64,000 nt of DNA from Sandarakinorhabdus limnophila DSM 17366 (GCF_000420765.1 NZ_ATVO01000007.1:124001-188000); one strand, 5' to 3'; counted from the stretch's first letter, positions 36,610 to 46,101 are shown. Numbers and translations: made by a program. The notes: generated from the sequence alone by a model not told the origin.

Positions 36610-37858
36610 GCGGAGTCACCAGGCCGATCATGGCGCCGGTCATCAGCGTGGCGAAATTGCCGGCGATCCAGCTCTTGACGCCCAGTCCGGCCGCTTCGGC
36701 ACGGCGCTCTGGGCAAAGGCTGGCGATGGTGGAAACGAGCAGGCCGATGCTGGCCAGATTGGCAAAGCCGGCCAGCGCGTAGGTGACGATGAGGGCGCTG
36801 CGCGGGTCGAGCGTGCCGGCGGGCAGGGCCGCCAGATCGAGATAGGCGACATATTCGTTGAGAATGGCCTTGGTGCCCATCAATGCGCCCGCCGCTGGCG
36901 CCTGATCCCAGGGCACGCCAATCGCCCACATGAACGGCGAGAAGATCCAGCCGAACATGCGCTTAAGGGTGAGGGCGGCGCCATCCACGTGGGGCGCCAG
37001 CGCCAATATCTGATCGGCAAGCGCCACCAGCGCGAAGATGGTAATGATGATGCCGATCACCGCCAGCATCAGCTGCACGCCTTCCATGGCGCCGCGCACC
37101 ACGGCGTCCATGGCGCCATCATAGGCGAGGTCAGGCTCGGCCGCTTCGCTGGACTGCGGCTGGCCCGGCACCATCAGGCGGGCGACCATCAGCGCGGCGG
37201 GCAGGGAGATGAGGCTGGCCACGATCAGATGCCCGGCGGCGTTGGGGATCACCTTGCCCAACGTGCTGGCATAGAGCACCAGAATCGCGCCCGAAATCGT
37301 CGCCATGATCATCGCCATGATGGCGAACAGATCGGATCGGGACATGGTGGCAAACCAGGCGCGCAGCACCAGCGGCGATTCAACCACGCCCAGAAACAGC
37401 GTGCCGCCGCCGCCCAGCCCGACAACGCCCGAAACGCCCAGCGTGCGCCGCAGTGCCCAACTGAGCCCGCGCACCAGCGCCTTCAAGATGCCCCAGTGCC
37501 AGAGCAGCGCGGAGAGCGCCGAAAACACGATGATCAGCGGCAGGATCTGGAAGGCGATGATCAGCGGCGGGCTGGCGCCTTGCGCCAAGGCAAATGGCAA
37601 CGGCGCGCCGCCCAGATAGCCGAACATGTAGGAGGAGCCGACCAACGTGGCCTTCTCGATGGCAGCCACGCCTTGATTGGCCACGCCAACGGCGGCCCAG
37701 ATTGGCGGCACCCGCACCACGACCACGGCAATCGCCAGTTGCAGCAGCAACGCGCCGCCCAGCCAGCGCCAGCCAGGGCGATTGGCGCGGTCTTCGCTGA
37801 ACGCCCAAGCCAGCAGCAAAATGGCCGCCAGCCCGATCAGACCCTGAAATTGCTGCAT
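36602..37858 (-). CDS. Concentrative nucleoside transporter, NupC/CNT family
   Basis: Imports nucleosides across the inner membrane with a cation. The 418-residue protein has about ten hydrophobic segments and the CNT signatures GLGGGGTLFLGVVESPLVL (first re-entrant hairpin and substrate site) and ALMGTKAILNEYVAY (second, with the conserved asparagine-glutamate pair). ATG 37858 gives the usual N-terminus QFQGLIGLAAILLL; ATG 37870 is two bases past the receptor stop and is also possible. Directly downstream of a TonB receptor gene, it could form a cross-envelope nucleoside route with it. Confidence 0.88.
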   Translation of the reverse strand: MQQFQGLIGLAAILLLAWAFSEDRANRPGWRWLGGALLLQLAIAVVVVRVPPIWAAVGVANQGVAAIEKATLVGSSYMFGYLGGAPLPFALAQGASPPLIIAFQILPLIIVFSALSALLWHWGILKALVRGLSWALRRTLGVSGVVGLGGGGTLFLGVVESPLVLRAWFATMSRSDLFAIMAMIMATISGAILVLYASTLGKVIPNAAGHLIVASLISLPAALMVARLMVPGQPQSSEAAEPDLAYDGAMDAVVRGAMEGVQLMLAVIGIIITIFALVALADQILALAPHVDGAALTLKRMFGWIFSPFMWAIGVPWDQAPAAGALMGTKAILNEYVAYLDLAALPAGTLDPRSALIVTYALAGFANLASIGLLVSTIASLCPERRAEAAGLGVKSWIAGNFATLMTGAMIGLVTPLA

Positions 37859-37871
37859 CCCGGCTGGCATA

Positions 37872-40800
37872 TCAGAACTTGTACGCGATACCGAACTGGA
37901 ACTGGCGCGGCGGGCCGGCGTTGCGTTGCACGAAGGGTGCGCCGCCGCCGAACTGCACCTGGTTGGATGTGGTGGCCGCGTTGGCAAAGCCGGACTGGTT
38001 GTTGGCGTTGAACAGGTTGAACACGTCGGCCGAAAGCTCGATGCGCTTCAGCAGCAGATAACGGACGCCGAGATCGACCGTGGCTGACCACGGCAGCCGC
38101 GCCGAATTGCGGGAGGCGCCGGGGAAACGGTCGGAATTGCCGACGAAATTCTCGCCGAACGAAGCGCCGTCTCCGTTCAGATCCTGAGTGCCGAAAATCC
38201 GTGCATCGGGCACCAGATTGACCGGTTGGCCCGACTGGAACAGGCCGGCGGCCGTCAACGTCAGGCCCTCGATCGGATAGAGATAGCCCACCGCCGAAAT
38301 CAAGTGCCGTCGATCGTTTGCCGACGGGCCATATTCGGTGCTGAAATCATTGGCATTGGCAGCGCGGAAGTTGATGTCGTCGGTGTCGTTCTTCAGCCGC
38401 GACAGCGTGTAGCTGAGGCGGAAGCCATAATCATCTGCGCCGCGCTCCTTCACGGCCTGCAGGATGAGCGCCATATATTCCGAGCGGCCTTCGGTTTCCG
38501 AAACCGTGATCTGCCGCGCCCCGCCCGCGACCAGCGCGACCGGCCGGCTGGCATCAGCGGCAGCCTGGCTGCGCACGAGGCCCAGCGTCTGCGCCAGCGC
38601 CGCCCGCGTTGCATTGTCGGGCGCGGCCTGCAGCAGGGCGATATTGGCCGGCGTGAGCGCGGCGGTGTTGGGCGTGAAGGCCGCCGGCGCATTCAGGTCG
38701 CGCAGCCGCACCAGATTGCGGCTGCGGCTGTAGATGCCATCGATGCTCAGCGTCAGTGTGGACGTCGCCTGATATTGATAGCCGCCGCTCAACTGCAGGC
38801 TCCACGGGCTGTCATAGCCGGTGGGCGACAATATGCGCGCTTCGCCCAGCGTGGCGGCGCCGCGCAGCGCCTGTACCTGCGCCGGGGTTGGGCAGGCCGA
38901 AACCGTGGCGCAGGGCGGGGCGACGGTGAGGTTGCCGTCGAACGTCACGTCGCGCAGGTTGATACCGGTCGGGATGAGGCCGCGGCTCTGCAATTGGCCC
39001 AATTGGGTGAGGAAGGCCGGCGCTGTGGTGTTGCGCTGCAGGGCGTCGGAGATGACGGCATAACTCAATTTGCCGGTGAAGATGCCGGCGCCAAAGCGCA
39101 CCGACGAGCGGGCATCCGGCCGCCAGTTCAGCGCCAGCCGCGGTGCGATATTGTCGAAGTCACCGCCACCAAAACCCTTGGCGGTGAGGCTGTCATAATC
39201 CCAGCGCACGCCCAGCGTGGCGGTGAACCGCGGGCTGATCTGCCATTCGTCTTCCAGATAGAAGGCCAGCAAGGTCTGATCGGTGCCGAAGGATTGCGGT
39301 CGCAATTCAACGGCGTAATTGGCCACCACCGGGTTCAGCGCCAGCACGTCGCTGGCGGTCAGCCCCAGCCCGCGGCCGCCGGCGCGCAGCGCGGCCAGCT
39401 GCGGCGCGGTCAGATCGACGACGAAATTGCCATCGGGGTTGCCGCCGCCCAAAAGGGTGAAGTTGCTGTGGATGACGTCGGCGCCCAGCCGCAGCCGGTG
39501 TGCGCCCAGCTTGCGTTGCAGGCGATGGGTGGTCTGGATCGTCTCTTCCAGGCTGTCGAACAGATAACCGGGGTGGCCGACGACGCCGGCGGTCAGTCCC
39601 GAAGGGTCGCGGATCACCACCTGCGGCCCCGGCCCGGCCAGCGCCTCGCCATAATCCCAGCGGAAGCGCGCATATTGCACGGCGCCATCATAGCTCCAGT
39701 CATCGCCGGCATAGCTCGCCGTGGCAGCAACCAGCGTCGAATGGCGATCCTGGTTGGAGCCGGCCGAGGGCAGGCTGTTGCCGCCGCCCAGCCCGCCGCC
39801 GGGCCGTTCGATGGTGACGCGGCCGATATTGGCGCGCAGGCCCAGGGTCCAGTCATCGGTCAGCCGATGATCGAGCCGCAGCGAAGCGAGGTGGAACTGG
39901 TTGTTGCCGGTCACCGTGTCGGTGATGCCGAGCAGCGGCGCATCGACGACCTGGGTGTTGCGATCGCGGGTATACTCGTAGTTGATGTAGAAGAAGGTCT
40001 TGTCCTTCGCGATCGCCCCGCCGAGCGCAAAGCCGGCCTGATAGCGTTCGAAACTTTCACCTACCGCGTTGCCCGACAGGTCGCGGCGCGGGAAGGGCGA
40101 GGCGGCGTCCAGCGGCCGGCCGGGGCGGAGCAGCCCATAGGCTTCGCCGTGCAGCTCGTTGGTGCCCGATGGCGTGGTATAGTTGACGATGCCGTTGGCG
40201 GTGCGGCCATAGGCGACCGAATAGCTGTTGGCGAGCACCGTCACGCTGCGGGTGAAGCCCAGCGGCACCGGGAACTTGATGCCGCCAAGGAAATTCTCGT
40301 TATTGTCGAGGCCGTCGATCAGATAATTGGTGTCGAGGCCATTGCTGCCATTGATCGAGATCGACGGCGCTTCCGGGAAGAAGCCGGTGCTGGCCACCAC
40401 GTTCGGCAGCCGGATCAGCGAACCGATCACGTCGCGGCCTTCGATGGGCAGCGCGGTCAACTGCTCGCGGCCCAGCGATGCGGAGACTTCGGCGTTGACG
40501 GCGTTGAGGCCAACAACAGTCCGTGCGCCGGTCACCGTGATGGTCTGGCCAACGGGGGTCAACCGCAGGGTGATGCTGCTGGAAAAATTGCTGCGCAAGG
40601 TGAGCGACTGCGGTTCGGCGGCGTCATAGGCGGCGCTGGCAGCGGCGCTGATCCGGAACTGGCCGCTGGTGGTCAGGCCTTCTAGCCGCAACAGGCCCTG
40701 GGCATCGGTGCGGGCCACGCGGCGGAAACCGGTGCCGGGATTTTCGATGACCACTTCCACATCGGCTGCCGGTGCGCCGCTTAGCGCATCTACCACCGAA

Positions 40801-40892
40801 ATCTGGATGCCGGCCTGTTGCGCCTGCGCCGGCATCGCCACCATCGCTGCGCCGGCCAGAAAGACGGCCGCAGCCCGGTTCAAACCCTTCAT
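37872..40892 (-). CDS. TonB-dependent receptor with N-terminal carboxypeptidase-like domain (Oar type)
   Basis: A 1006-residue outer-membrane protein. After a signal peptide (1-26, ending PAQAQ) comes a small beta-sandwich of the carboxypeptidase-regulatory type (about 28-105, with VDALSGAPAADVEVVIENP). A plug follows with TVTGARTVVGLNAVNAE, RDVIGSLIRLPNV and LIDGLDNNENFLGGI, then a long barrel ending FQFGIAYKF. This is the Oar-like class, often large receptors for peptides or sugars. ATG 40892 follows a G-rich site. The nucleoside transporter gene begins almost at its stop, so both should be on one message. Confidence 0.88.
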   Translation of the reverse strand: MKGLNRAAAVFLAGAAMVAMPAQAQQAGIQISVVDALSGAPAADVEVVIENPGTGFRRVARTDAQGLLRLEGLTTSGQFRISAAASAAYDAAEPQSLTLRSNFSSSITLRLTPVGQTITVTGARTVVGLNAVNAEVSASLGREQLTALPIEGRDVIGSLIRLPNVVASTGFFPEAPSISINGSNGLDTNYLIDGLDNNENFLGGIKFPVPLGFTRSVTVLANSYSVAYGRTANGIVNYTTPSGTNELHGEAYGLLRPGRPLDAASPFPRRDLSGNAVGESFERYQAGFALGGAIAKDKTFFYINYEYTRDRNTQVVDAPLLGITDTVTGNNQFHLASLRLDHRLTDDWTLGLRANIGRVTIERPGGGLGGGNSLPSAGSNQDRHSTLVAATASYAGDDWSYDGAVQYARFRWDYGEALAGPGPQVVIRDPSGLTAGVVGHPGYLFDSLEETIQTTHRLQRKLGAHRLRLGADVIHSNFTLLGGGNPDGNFVVDLTAPQLAALRAGGRGLGLTASDVLALNPVVANYAVELRPQSFGTDQTLLAFYLEDEWQISPRFTATLGVRWDYDSLTAKGFGGGDFDNIAPRLALNWRPDARSSVRFGAGIFTGKLSYAVISDALQRNTTAPAFLTQLGQLQSRGLIPTGINLRDVTFDGNLTVAPPCATVSACPTPAQVQALRGAATLGEARILSPTGYDSPWSLQLSGGYQYQATSTLTLSIDGIYSRSRNLVRLRDLNAPAAFTPNTAALTPANIALLQAAPDNATRAALAQTLGLVRSQAAADASRPVALVAGGARQITVSETEGRSEYMALILQAVKERGADDYGFRLSYTLSRLKNDTDDINFRAANANDFSTEYGPSANDRRHLISAVGYLYPIEGLTLTAAGLFQSGQPVNLVPDARIFGTQDLNGDGASFGENFVGNSDRFPGASRNSARLPWSATVDLGVRYLLLKRIELSADVFNLFNANNQSGFANAATTSNQVQFGGGAPFVQRNAGPPRQFQFGIAYKF

Positions 40893-40995
40893 TCCAATCC
40901 CCCAAGTGCTCCGCCACCCACAGGCGTGCGCGCGGTTTTCATGACTGTTGCCATTCAAATACGCAACAGGCCGGCGATTGGTTACCCCCTCTCCA

Positions 40996-43137
40996 CTACC
41001 GCAATCGCCATGCGTGATAGCGGCCCACCCAGGCCAGCAGACCCTGCGGCGCATGCGCCCGCTTCCAGTTGCCCGCGGCGAACTTGTTGGCTTCGGCCAT
41101 GGTGGGGTAGGTGTGGATGGTGCCGAGCAGCTTGTTGAGGCCCAGGCCGTGCTTCATCGCCAGCACATATTCGGCCAGCAGCTCGCCGGCATGGTCACCG
41201 ACGATGGTGGCGCCCAGTATCTTGTCCTTGCCGGGTGGGGTGAGGACCTTCACGAAACCGGTGGTGGCGCTGTCGGCGATGGCGCGGTCGAGTTCGTGCA
41301 ACTTGTAGGTGGTCACCTCGACCGCGACGCCCTTGGCCTTGGCTTCATCTTCCGACAGGCCGACGCGCGCGATTTCGGGATCGAGGAAGGTTGTCCACGG
41401 GATGACGCGATAATCCGCCTTGAAGCGGCGGAACTGGCCGAACAGCGCGTTCACCGCTGCATACCAGGCCTGGTGCGAAGCGACATGGGTGAACTGGTAT
41501 GGCCCGGCGACATCCCCGCAGGCGTAGATATTGGGATAGAGCGTCGCCAGATAATCGTCGGTCACCACCGTGCGTTCGGTCTCGATGCCCAGCTCTTCCA
41601 AGCCATAGCCGGTGAGGCGCGCCTTGCGGCCAACTGCAACGATCAGCGCGTCGTAGGGCAGGGCGCGTTCGGCGCCGGCGTGGCTGACGATCAGGGTCTG
41701 CGCGCCTTCCACCCGCACCGCCGCATGGCCGGTGAGCACCTCCACGCCGGAGCCGAGCAGCGCTGCATGAGCGATGGCGGCGACATCGTCATCCTCGCGC
41801 GGCAGCACGCGCGGGCCCATCTCCACTTGGCTCACCTGCGCGCCCAGCCGGGCCAGCGCCTGCGCCAGTTCACAACCGATCGGGCCGCCGCCAAGCACGA
41901 TGATGCGTTTGGGAATGGCATCGAGCGCCGAGAAGGCATCCCACAGCGTGTCGCTGGTAAGGTGATTGCTGTCGGTGAGGCCCGGCAGCGGCGGCACCAG
42001 CGGCGCGGCACCGGCCGCGATCACGATGCTGCGGGTGGTGAGGCGCTGGGTTGCGCCGTCGTGACGGGTGATCTCCACCGTCCAGGGATCGAGGATGCGA
42101 GCATGGCCCAGCTCCATGTCGACACCCAGCCCGGTGTAGCGCTCCACGCTGTCGTTGGGTTCGATGGTGGCAATGACATTCCGGATGCGGGCCATGACGG
42201 CGCGGAAATCAAACTGGGCTTCGTGCGGGGTCAGGCCATAGGTATCGGCGTGGCGCATCTGGTGGGCGATGCGGGCGGACTTGATCAAGGCTTTCGATGG
42301 CACGCAGCCATAGTTGAGGCAATCGCCGCCCAGCTTGTGGCTTTCGACCAGCGTCACCTTGGCCTTCACCGTCGCGGCGATATAGGCGCTCACCAGTCCA
42401 GCCGCGCCGCCGCCGATAACCACCATGTTGCGGTCAAACCGGCTTGGGCGGGTCCAGCGGGCATAGACGCGGCGGCGCTTCAGCGCGCTCATCACGGCTT
42501 TCCCGATCCACGGCAGCAGGCCCAGCGCAGCGAAGCTGGCCAGCAGGCCGGGCGAGGCGACATCGCGCAAACTGGAAATGCCGGCCAGCTGCGTGCCAGC
42601 GTTCACATAGACCGCGGTGCCCAGCAACATGCCGATCTGGCTGACCCAGAAATAGGTGAGCGTGCGAATGGGGGTGAGGCCCATCAACAGATTGACCACA
42701 AAGAAGGGAAACACCGGCACCAGCCGCAGCGAGAAAAGGTAGAAGGCGCCATCGCACTCAATCCCGGCGTTGATCGCGCCAAGCCGCGCCCCGAACTTGC
42801 CCTGCACCCAATCACGCAGCAGGTAGCGGGACGTGAGGAAGGCCAAGGTTGCGCCGATGGTGGAGGCGAAGGAGACGATCAGCAGGCCCAGCCCCAGGCC
42901 GAAGATCGCCCCGCCGGCCAGCGTCATGATCGCAGCACCGGGGAAGGACAGGGCCGTGAGTGCCACATAGGCCGCGAAATAGCCGCCGATCACCACAGCC
43001 GGGTTGGCAGCATAGAGCGCGGCGATCTCGCCCTGCCGGGCTTTCAGCGCATCAAGCGTGAGGTACTGGCCAAGGTCGAACTGGAACCAGGCGAAGATCG
43101 CCGCCGCGATCAGCAGGATGATGGGCAGACGTTTCAT
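40996..43137 (-). CDS. Fusion of a TVP38/DedA-like membrane domain and a mercuric-reductase-like flavoenzyme
   Basis: A 713-residue two-part protein. Residues 1-230 form a VTT/DedA-type membrane domain with several helices and the motif SFPGAAIMTLAGGAIFGLGLG, plus YLFSLRLVPVFPFFVVN. Residues 238-713 form a class I pyridine nucleotide-disulfide oxidoreductase: NMVVIGGGAAGLVSAY for FAD, redox pair in GGDCLNYGCVPSKAL, NAD(P)-binding IIVLGGGPIGCELAQAL, FAD site IYACGDVAG, and dimer-interface HTYPTMAEA. The flavoenzyme lacks the C-terminal Cys-Cys of real MerA. Such fusions occur in several proteobacteria. A membrane-tethered disulfide or quinone reductase is plausible; the substrate is unknown. 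Confidence 0.87.
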   Translation of the reverse strand: MKRLPIILLIAAAIFAWFQFDLGQYLTLDALKARQGEIAALYAANPAVVIGGYFAAYVALTALSFPGAAIMTLAGGAIFGLGLGLLIVSFASTIGATLAFLTSRYLLRDWVQGKFGARLGAINAGIECDGAFYLFSLRLVPVFPFFVVNLLMGLTPIRTLTYFWVSQIGMLLGTAVYVNAGTQLAGISSLRDVASPGLLASFAALGLLPWIGKAVMSALKRRRVYARWTRPSRFDRNMVVIGGGAAGLVSAYIAATVKAKVTLVESHKLGGDCLNYGCVPSKALIKSARIAHQMRHADTYGLTPHEAQFDFRAVMARIRNVIATIEPNDSVERYTGLGVDMELGHARILDPWTVEITRHDGATQRLTTRSIVIAAGAAPLVPPLPGLTDSNHLTSDTLWDAFSALDAIPKRIIVLGGGPIGCELAQALARLGAQVSQVEMGPRVLPREDDDVAAIAHAALLGSGVEVLTGHAAVRVEGAQTLIVSHAGAERALPYDALIVAVGRKARLTGYGLEELGIETERTVVTDDYLATLYPNIYACGDVAGPYQFTHVASHQAWYAAVNALFGQFRRFKADYRVIPWTTFLDPEIARVGLSEDEAKAKGVAVEVTTYKLHELDRAIADSATTGFVKVLTPPGKDKILGATIVGDHAGELLAEYVLAMKHGLGLNKLLGTIHTYPTMAEANKFAAGNWKRAHAPQGLLAWVGRYHAWRLR

Positions 43138-43268
43138 CGGGCAGGGTTCCGTTTCATCAGGTCACGGTGAACGCAAAGCGCAGGCCACGCAAATCTGTTG
43201 TTCGCACGAGTGGCGGCAAAGGATGCAGTGTTTCCCTTTGCCGGCGCACTCCGCTATTCGCCCCCGGC

Positions 43269-44291
43269 ATGTCCCCCGTTGTTGATCTTGTCCTGCCACC
43301 CGCCGAAGCCTGGCAAGCGCAGGCCCGTGCTGCCCGCATCAGTACCGCCGATCTGTTGGCCCATATCGGGCTGATAGCGGCGGATTTTGCCGAGGGCGTG
43401 ATCGCTCAGCCGGATTTCCCGCTGTCCGTGCCGCCGCATTATCTCTCGCTGATCCGCCGCGGCGATCCGGCTGATCCGCTGCTGCTGCAGGTGCTGGCGC
43501 GCGGCGAGGAAGCCTTGCCGCAGCCGGGCCGCCTCACCGATCCGCTGGAGGAGGCCGATTATCGCGCCGCGCCCGGCGTTTTGCGCAAGTATCGCAGCCG
43601 GGCGCTGCTGATCGCGTCCGGCGCCTGCGCCATCCACTGCCGCTACTGCTTCCGCCGCCACACGGATTATGGCGCCGCCATGCTCACCCGCTCCGGCGAG
43701 GCCGAGGCACTGGCGGTGATTTCCGGCGATGCCGCCATCGACGAAGTCATCCTGTCGGGCGGTGATCCGCTCAGCCTGACGGATGCCAGGCTGACCGCGC
43801 TGGTGTCGGCCATCGCTGCCATCCCGCACGTCACCACGCTGCGTCTGCACAGCCGGACGTTTCTGGCCATTCCGGACCGGGTAACACCGGCGCTGGTCGA
43901 TCTGCTGGCCTGCACGCGGCTTACCGTGGTGATCGTCACCCACAGCAATCATGAACGGGAAATCTCCCACGACGTGGCGGCAGCACTGGGCCGGCTGCGG
44001 GCGGCGGGGGTGACTCTGCTCAACCAGTCGGTGCTGCTGGCGCAGGTGAACGACGATGCCACCACGATTGCGGCCCATTGCCGCCGGCTCTTCGCGGCTG
44101 GCGTGCTGCCCTATTATCTCCACCTCACCGATCCGGTGGACGGGGCAGCGCATTTCGATGTGGATGAATCCCGCGCCCGCGGAATCGAGACTGAACTGCG
44201 GGCGGCGCTGCCCGGTTATCTGGTACCGCGCATCGTGCGCGAAGTGCCGGGTGAAACGGGCAAGACGCCGCTGTGGGCGCTGCCCACATGA
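43269..44291 (+). CDS. epmB: EF-P (R)-beta-lysine precursor enzyme, lysine 2,3-aminomutase EpmB
   Basis: A radical-SAM, PLP-dependent enzyme that converts L-alpha-lysine to (R)-beta-lysine for modification of elongation factor P. The 340-residue length fits EpmB rather than catabolic KamA (over 400). The iron-sulfur site is C120-x3-C124-x2-C127 (CAIHCRYCFRRH). Further marks are ILSGGDPLSL, LRLHSRTFLAIPDRV and PYYLHLTDPVDGAAHF, with the PLP lysine expected near the C-terminus. ATG 43269 is used; in-frame codons upstream lie in the promoter. EpmA and EF-P genes are not in the window. Confidence 0.88.
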   Translation: MSPVVDLVLPPAEAWQAQARAARISTADLLAHIGLIAADFAEGVIAQPDFPLSVPPHYLSLIRRGDPADPLLLQVLARGEEALPQPGRLTDPLEEADYRAAPGVLRKYRSRALLIASGACAIHCRYCFRRHTDYGAAMLTRSGEAEALAVISGDAAIDEVILSGGDPLSLTDARLTALVSAIAAIPHVTTLRLHSRTFLAIPDRVTPALVDLLACTRLTVVIVTHSNHEREISHDVAAALGRLRAAGVTLLNQSVLLAQVNDDATTIAAHCRRLFAAGVLPYYLHLTDPVDGAAHFDVDESRARGIETELRAALPGYLVPRIVREVPGETGKTPLWALPT

Positions 44292-44373
44292 ACGGGCGAT
44301 AACAAGTCCGTTCAGACAGTTCACATGTGATCTGTGCGAATCAATCTTCATCAACACCAGCCGGAGACGGTCC

Positions 44374-44763
44374 ATGAAGATGACGCTGACCATCGCACTC
44401 CTCACCTCGCTTGGCCTTGGCATCGCAGCCCCGGCCGCAGCCCAGTGGCAGGAACCCGTGCAGCAGGCCGGCTGGAACGGCGGCTATCAGGGCGGTTGGG
44501 ACGATGGCTATCGCGGCGACCCCCGGCGCAATGGCAACTGGAATGGCGGCTATAACGCCGGATACCGCGGCGATTATCAGGGCGACGGCTATTGCCGGCG
44601 CAGCAGCGGCGGGACCGGCACGGTTGTTGGCGCGATTGCTGGCGGCGTGATCGGCAACCAGGTGGCCAGGCGCAATGATCGCACCGTGGCCACTGTGGCC
44701 GGCGCCGTTGTCGGCGGCCTGTTGGGACGCAGCATCGATCGCGGCCGCACCGTCTGCCGCTGA
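44374..44763 (+). CDS. Glycine-zipper 2TM-domain envelope protein
   Basis: A 129-residue exported protein: signal peptide (1-24, ending APAAAQ), a Gly/Asn/Asp/Tyr-rich linker with repeated WNGGY and RGD motifs (about 25-72), and a C-terminal glycine-zipper hairpin (GAIAGGVIGNQVARR ... GAVVGGLLGRSID) flanked by two cysteines (YCRR and VCR). This is the 17-kDa-antigen/Rick_17kDa-like domain found in outer-membrane lipoproteins and stress-protective proteins. It is not a lipoprotein here. A GGAGACGG site precedes ATG 44374. A larger paralogue follows after 23 bases. Confidence 0.8.
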   Translation: MKMTLTIALLTSLGLGIAAPAAAQWQEPVQQAGWNGGYQGGWDDGYRGDPRRNGNWNGGYNAGYRGDYQGDGYCRRSSGGTGTVVGAIAGGVIGNQVARRNDRTVATVAGAVVGGLLGRSIDRGRTVCR

Positions 44764-44786
44764 ACCGCATCTCAAGGAGAGTGACC

Positions 44787-45491
44787 ATGAACAGCCTGAA
44801 AATCAGCTTGGGCCTTGCCCTGCTCACGATGGGCGCCGCCACCCCGGCGCTGGCCGGCGATGATGATTGGCGCGATCGCCGCAACGCCTCCCCGCGCGAA
44901 GTGGCGCGCAGCTATGATCGGTTGCAGGAAGAACGCCGCGATCTCGCCCGGGCCCAGTATCGCGGCGATCCCCGCGACATCCGCGAAGAGTCGCGTGAAC
45001 TTTATCGGGCGCAGCGCGAATTCCGTCAGGATCGTGCCGATCTTTATCGGGCTGGCTGGGACGATGATCGCCGCCGCGGCGGCTGGGACGATGATCGCCG
45101 CCGCGGCGGCTGGGATGATGATGACCGCCGCCGTGGCCAGAAGAACGGCCGCGGCTGGGGCCCCGGTGGCCGGCCGGCCAATGATTGGCGCTATCGCCAG
45201 GATGGTTGGAACCGTCAGGGCTGGCATGCTGAGCAATTCTATCGCCCCGGCAACAGCTACCAGCCGCGCTTCCTTGGTGCCAATGATCAGATCTGGCGCG
45301 GATATGACAACCGCTATTACTGTCGGCGCAGCGATGGCACCACCGGACTGATTATCGGCGGCCTCACCGGTGGAACGCTCGGCAATGTGCTGGCGCCGGG
45401 CGGTTCCAAGGTGCTGGGCAGCATCATCGGCGGCACGCTGGGTGCCGTGATCGGCAACAGCGTCGATCGCAACCGGGTTGTCTGCCGATAA
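44787..45491 (+). CDS. Glycine-zipper envelope protein with tandem Asp/Arg repeats
   Basis: A 234-residue paralogue of the preceding gene. It has a signal peptide (1-23, ending PALAG), a highly charged region (24-80) of ERRD/RELYRAQRE pattern likely to form a helix, three tandem copies of GWDDDRRRG (about 90-118), a Trp/Arg/Tyr-rich linker, and the C-terminal cysteine-flanked glycine zipper (YYCRR ... IIGGLTGGTLGN ... IIGGTLGAVIGN ... VVCR). ATG 44787 is preceded by AAGGAGAG at good spacing; an in-frame GTG at 44781 is less likely. The shared C-terminus shows duplication; the charged insert is new to this copy. Confidence 0.78.
   Translation: MNSLKISLGLALLTMGAATPALAGDDDWRDRRNASPREVARSYDRLQEERRDLARAQYRGDPRDIREESRELYRAQREFRQDRADLYRAGWDDDRRRGGWDDDRRRGGWDDDDRRRGQKNGRGWGPGGRPANDWRYRQDGWNRQGWHAEQFYRPGNSYQPRFLGANDQIWRGYDNRYYCRRSDGTTGLIIGGLTGGTLGNVLAPGGSKVLGSIIGGTLGAVIGNSVDRNRVVCR
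45055..45138 (+). repeat. Three 27-bp tandem repeats inside the glycine-zipper gene
   Basis: Near-identical 27-base units encode GWDDDRRRG in tandem. The first two units are identical in bases; the third has silent and Asp-preserving changes and one extra codon. Slippage could expand or shrink the array. Confidence 0.8.
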
Positions 45492-45535
45492 GCGTCTGCC
45501 GTTAAGCGCCTACCGCTGAGCGGTTGAAAAAAGCG

Positions 45536-45569
45536 ATGGCGTTCATCGGATAATCCCGATGGACGCCAT
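45536..45569. terminator. Hairpin between the glycine-zipper gene and dps
   Basis: A 14-bp stem (45536-45549 with 45556-45569, one G:T-type mismatch) and a six-base loop lie 45 bases after the glycine-zipper stop. On the plus strand only TTT follows, so termination may be partial. On the minus strand a TTTTTT run follows, but no minus-strand gene is read through here. Confidence 0.55.
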
Positions 45570-45606
45570 TTGCATGCCCGGCCTATGCTTCTGCCAAAGG
45601 AGACTA

Positions 45607-46101
45607 ATGATGGCCAAGAAAAAAGCCAAGGATGATGCAATCAATCTGGGCATGCCCGATGCCCAGCGCCGCGCGATTGCCGACGGCCTGTCGCGGCTGC
45701 TCGCCGATACCTACACGCTCTACCTGAAAACCCACAATTTCCACTGGAACGTGACCGGCCCGCAGTTCAATTCGCTGCACCTGATGTTCGAAGGCCAGTA
45801 TACGGAATTGGCGCTGGCGGTTGATCTGGTCGCTGAACGCATCCGCGCGCTGGGTGAACCGGCGCCGGGCAGCTATTCGGCCTTTGCCAAGCTTTCGACC
45901 ATCAAGGAGGCCGACGGCGTGCCCAGCGCCACCGAGATGGTGCGCATCCTGGCCGACGATCAGCTGGCCGTTGTTCGCACCGCGCGCAGCGTGTTTCCGT
46001 TGGCCGACGCGGCCCAAGATGAGCCGACTGCCGATCTGCTCACCCAGCGCATGCAGGTGCACGAAAAGACCGCCTGGATGCTGCGCGCCAACCTAGGCTG
46101 A
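45607..46101 (+). CDS. dps: Dps-family DNA-protecting ferritin
   Basis: It stores iron as a dodecamer, uses H2O2 as oxidant, and may coat DNA in starvation. The 164-residue protein shows the ferroxidase-centre pattern of Dps: [25 protein letters not shown] (first helix, with histidines) and [23 protein letters not shown] (second helix). A basic N-terminus (MAKKKAKDD) could bind DNA. ATG 45607 follows AAAGGAGAC. Its end is three bases from the convergent nhaA stop. Confidence 0.92.
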   Translation: MMAKKKAKDDAINLGMPDAQRRAIADGLSRLLADTYTLYLKTHNFHWNVTGPQFNSLHLMFEGQYTELALAVDLVAERIRALGEPAPGSYSAFAKLSTIKEADGVPSATEMVRILADDQLAVVRTARSVFPLADAAQDEPTADLLTQRMQVHEKTAWMLRANLG

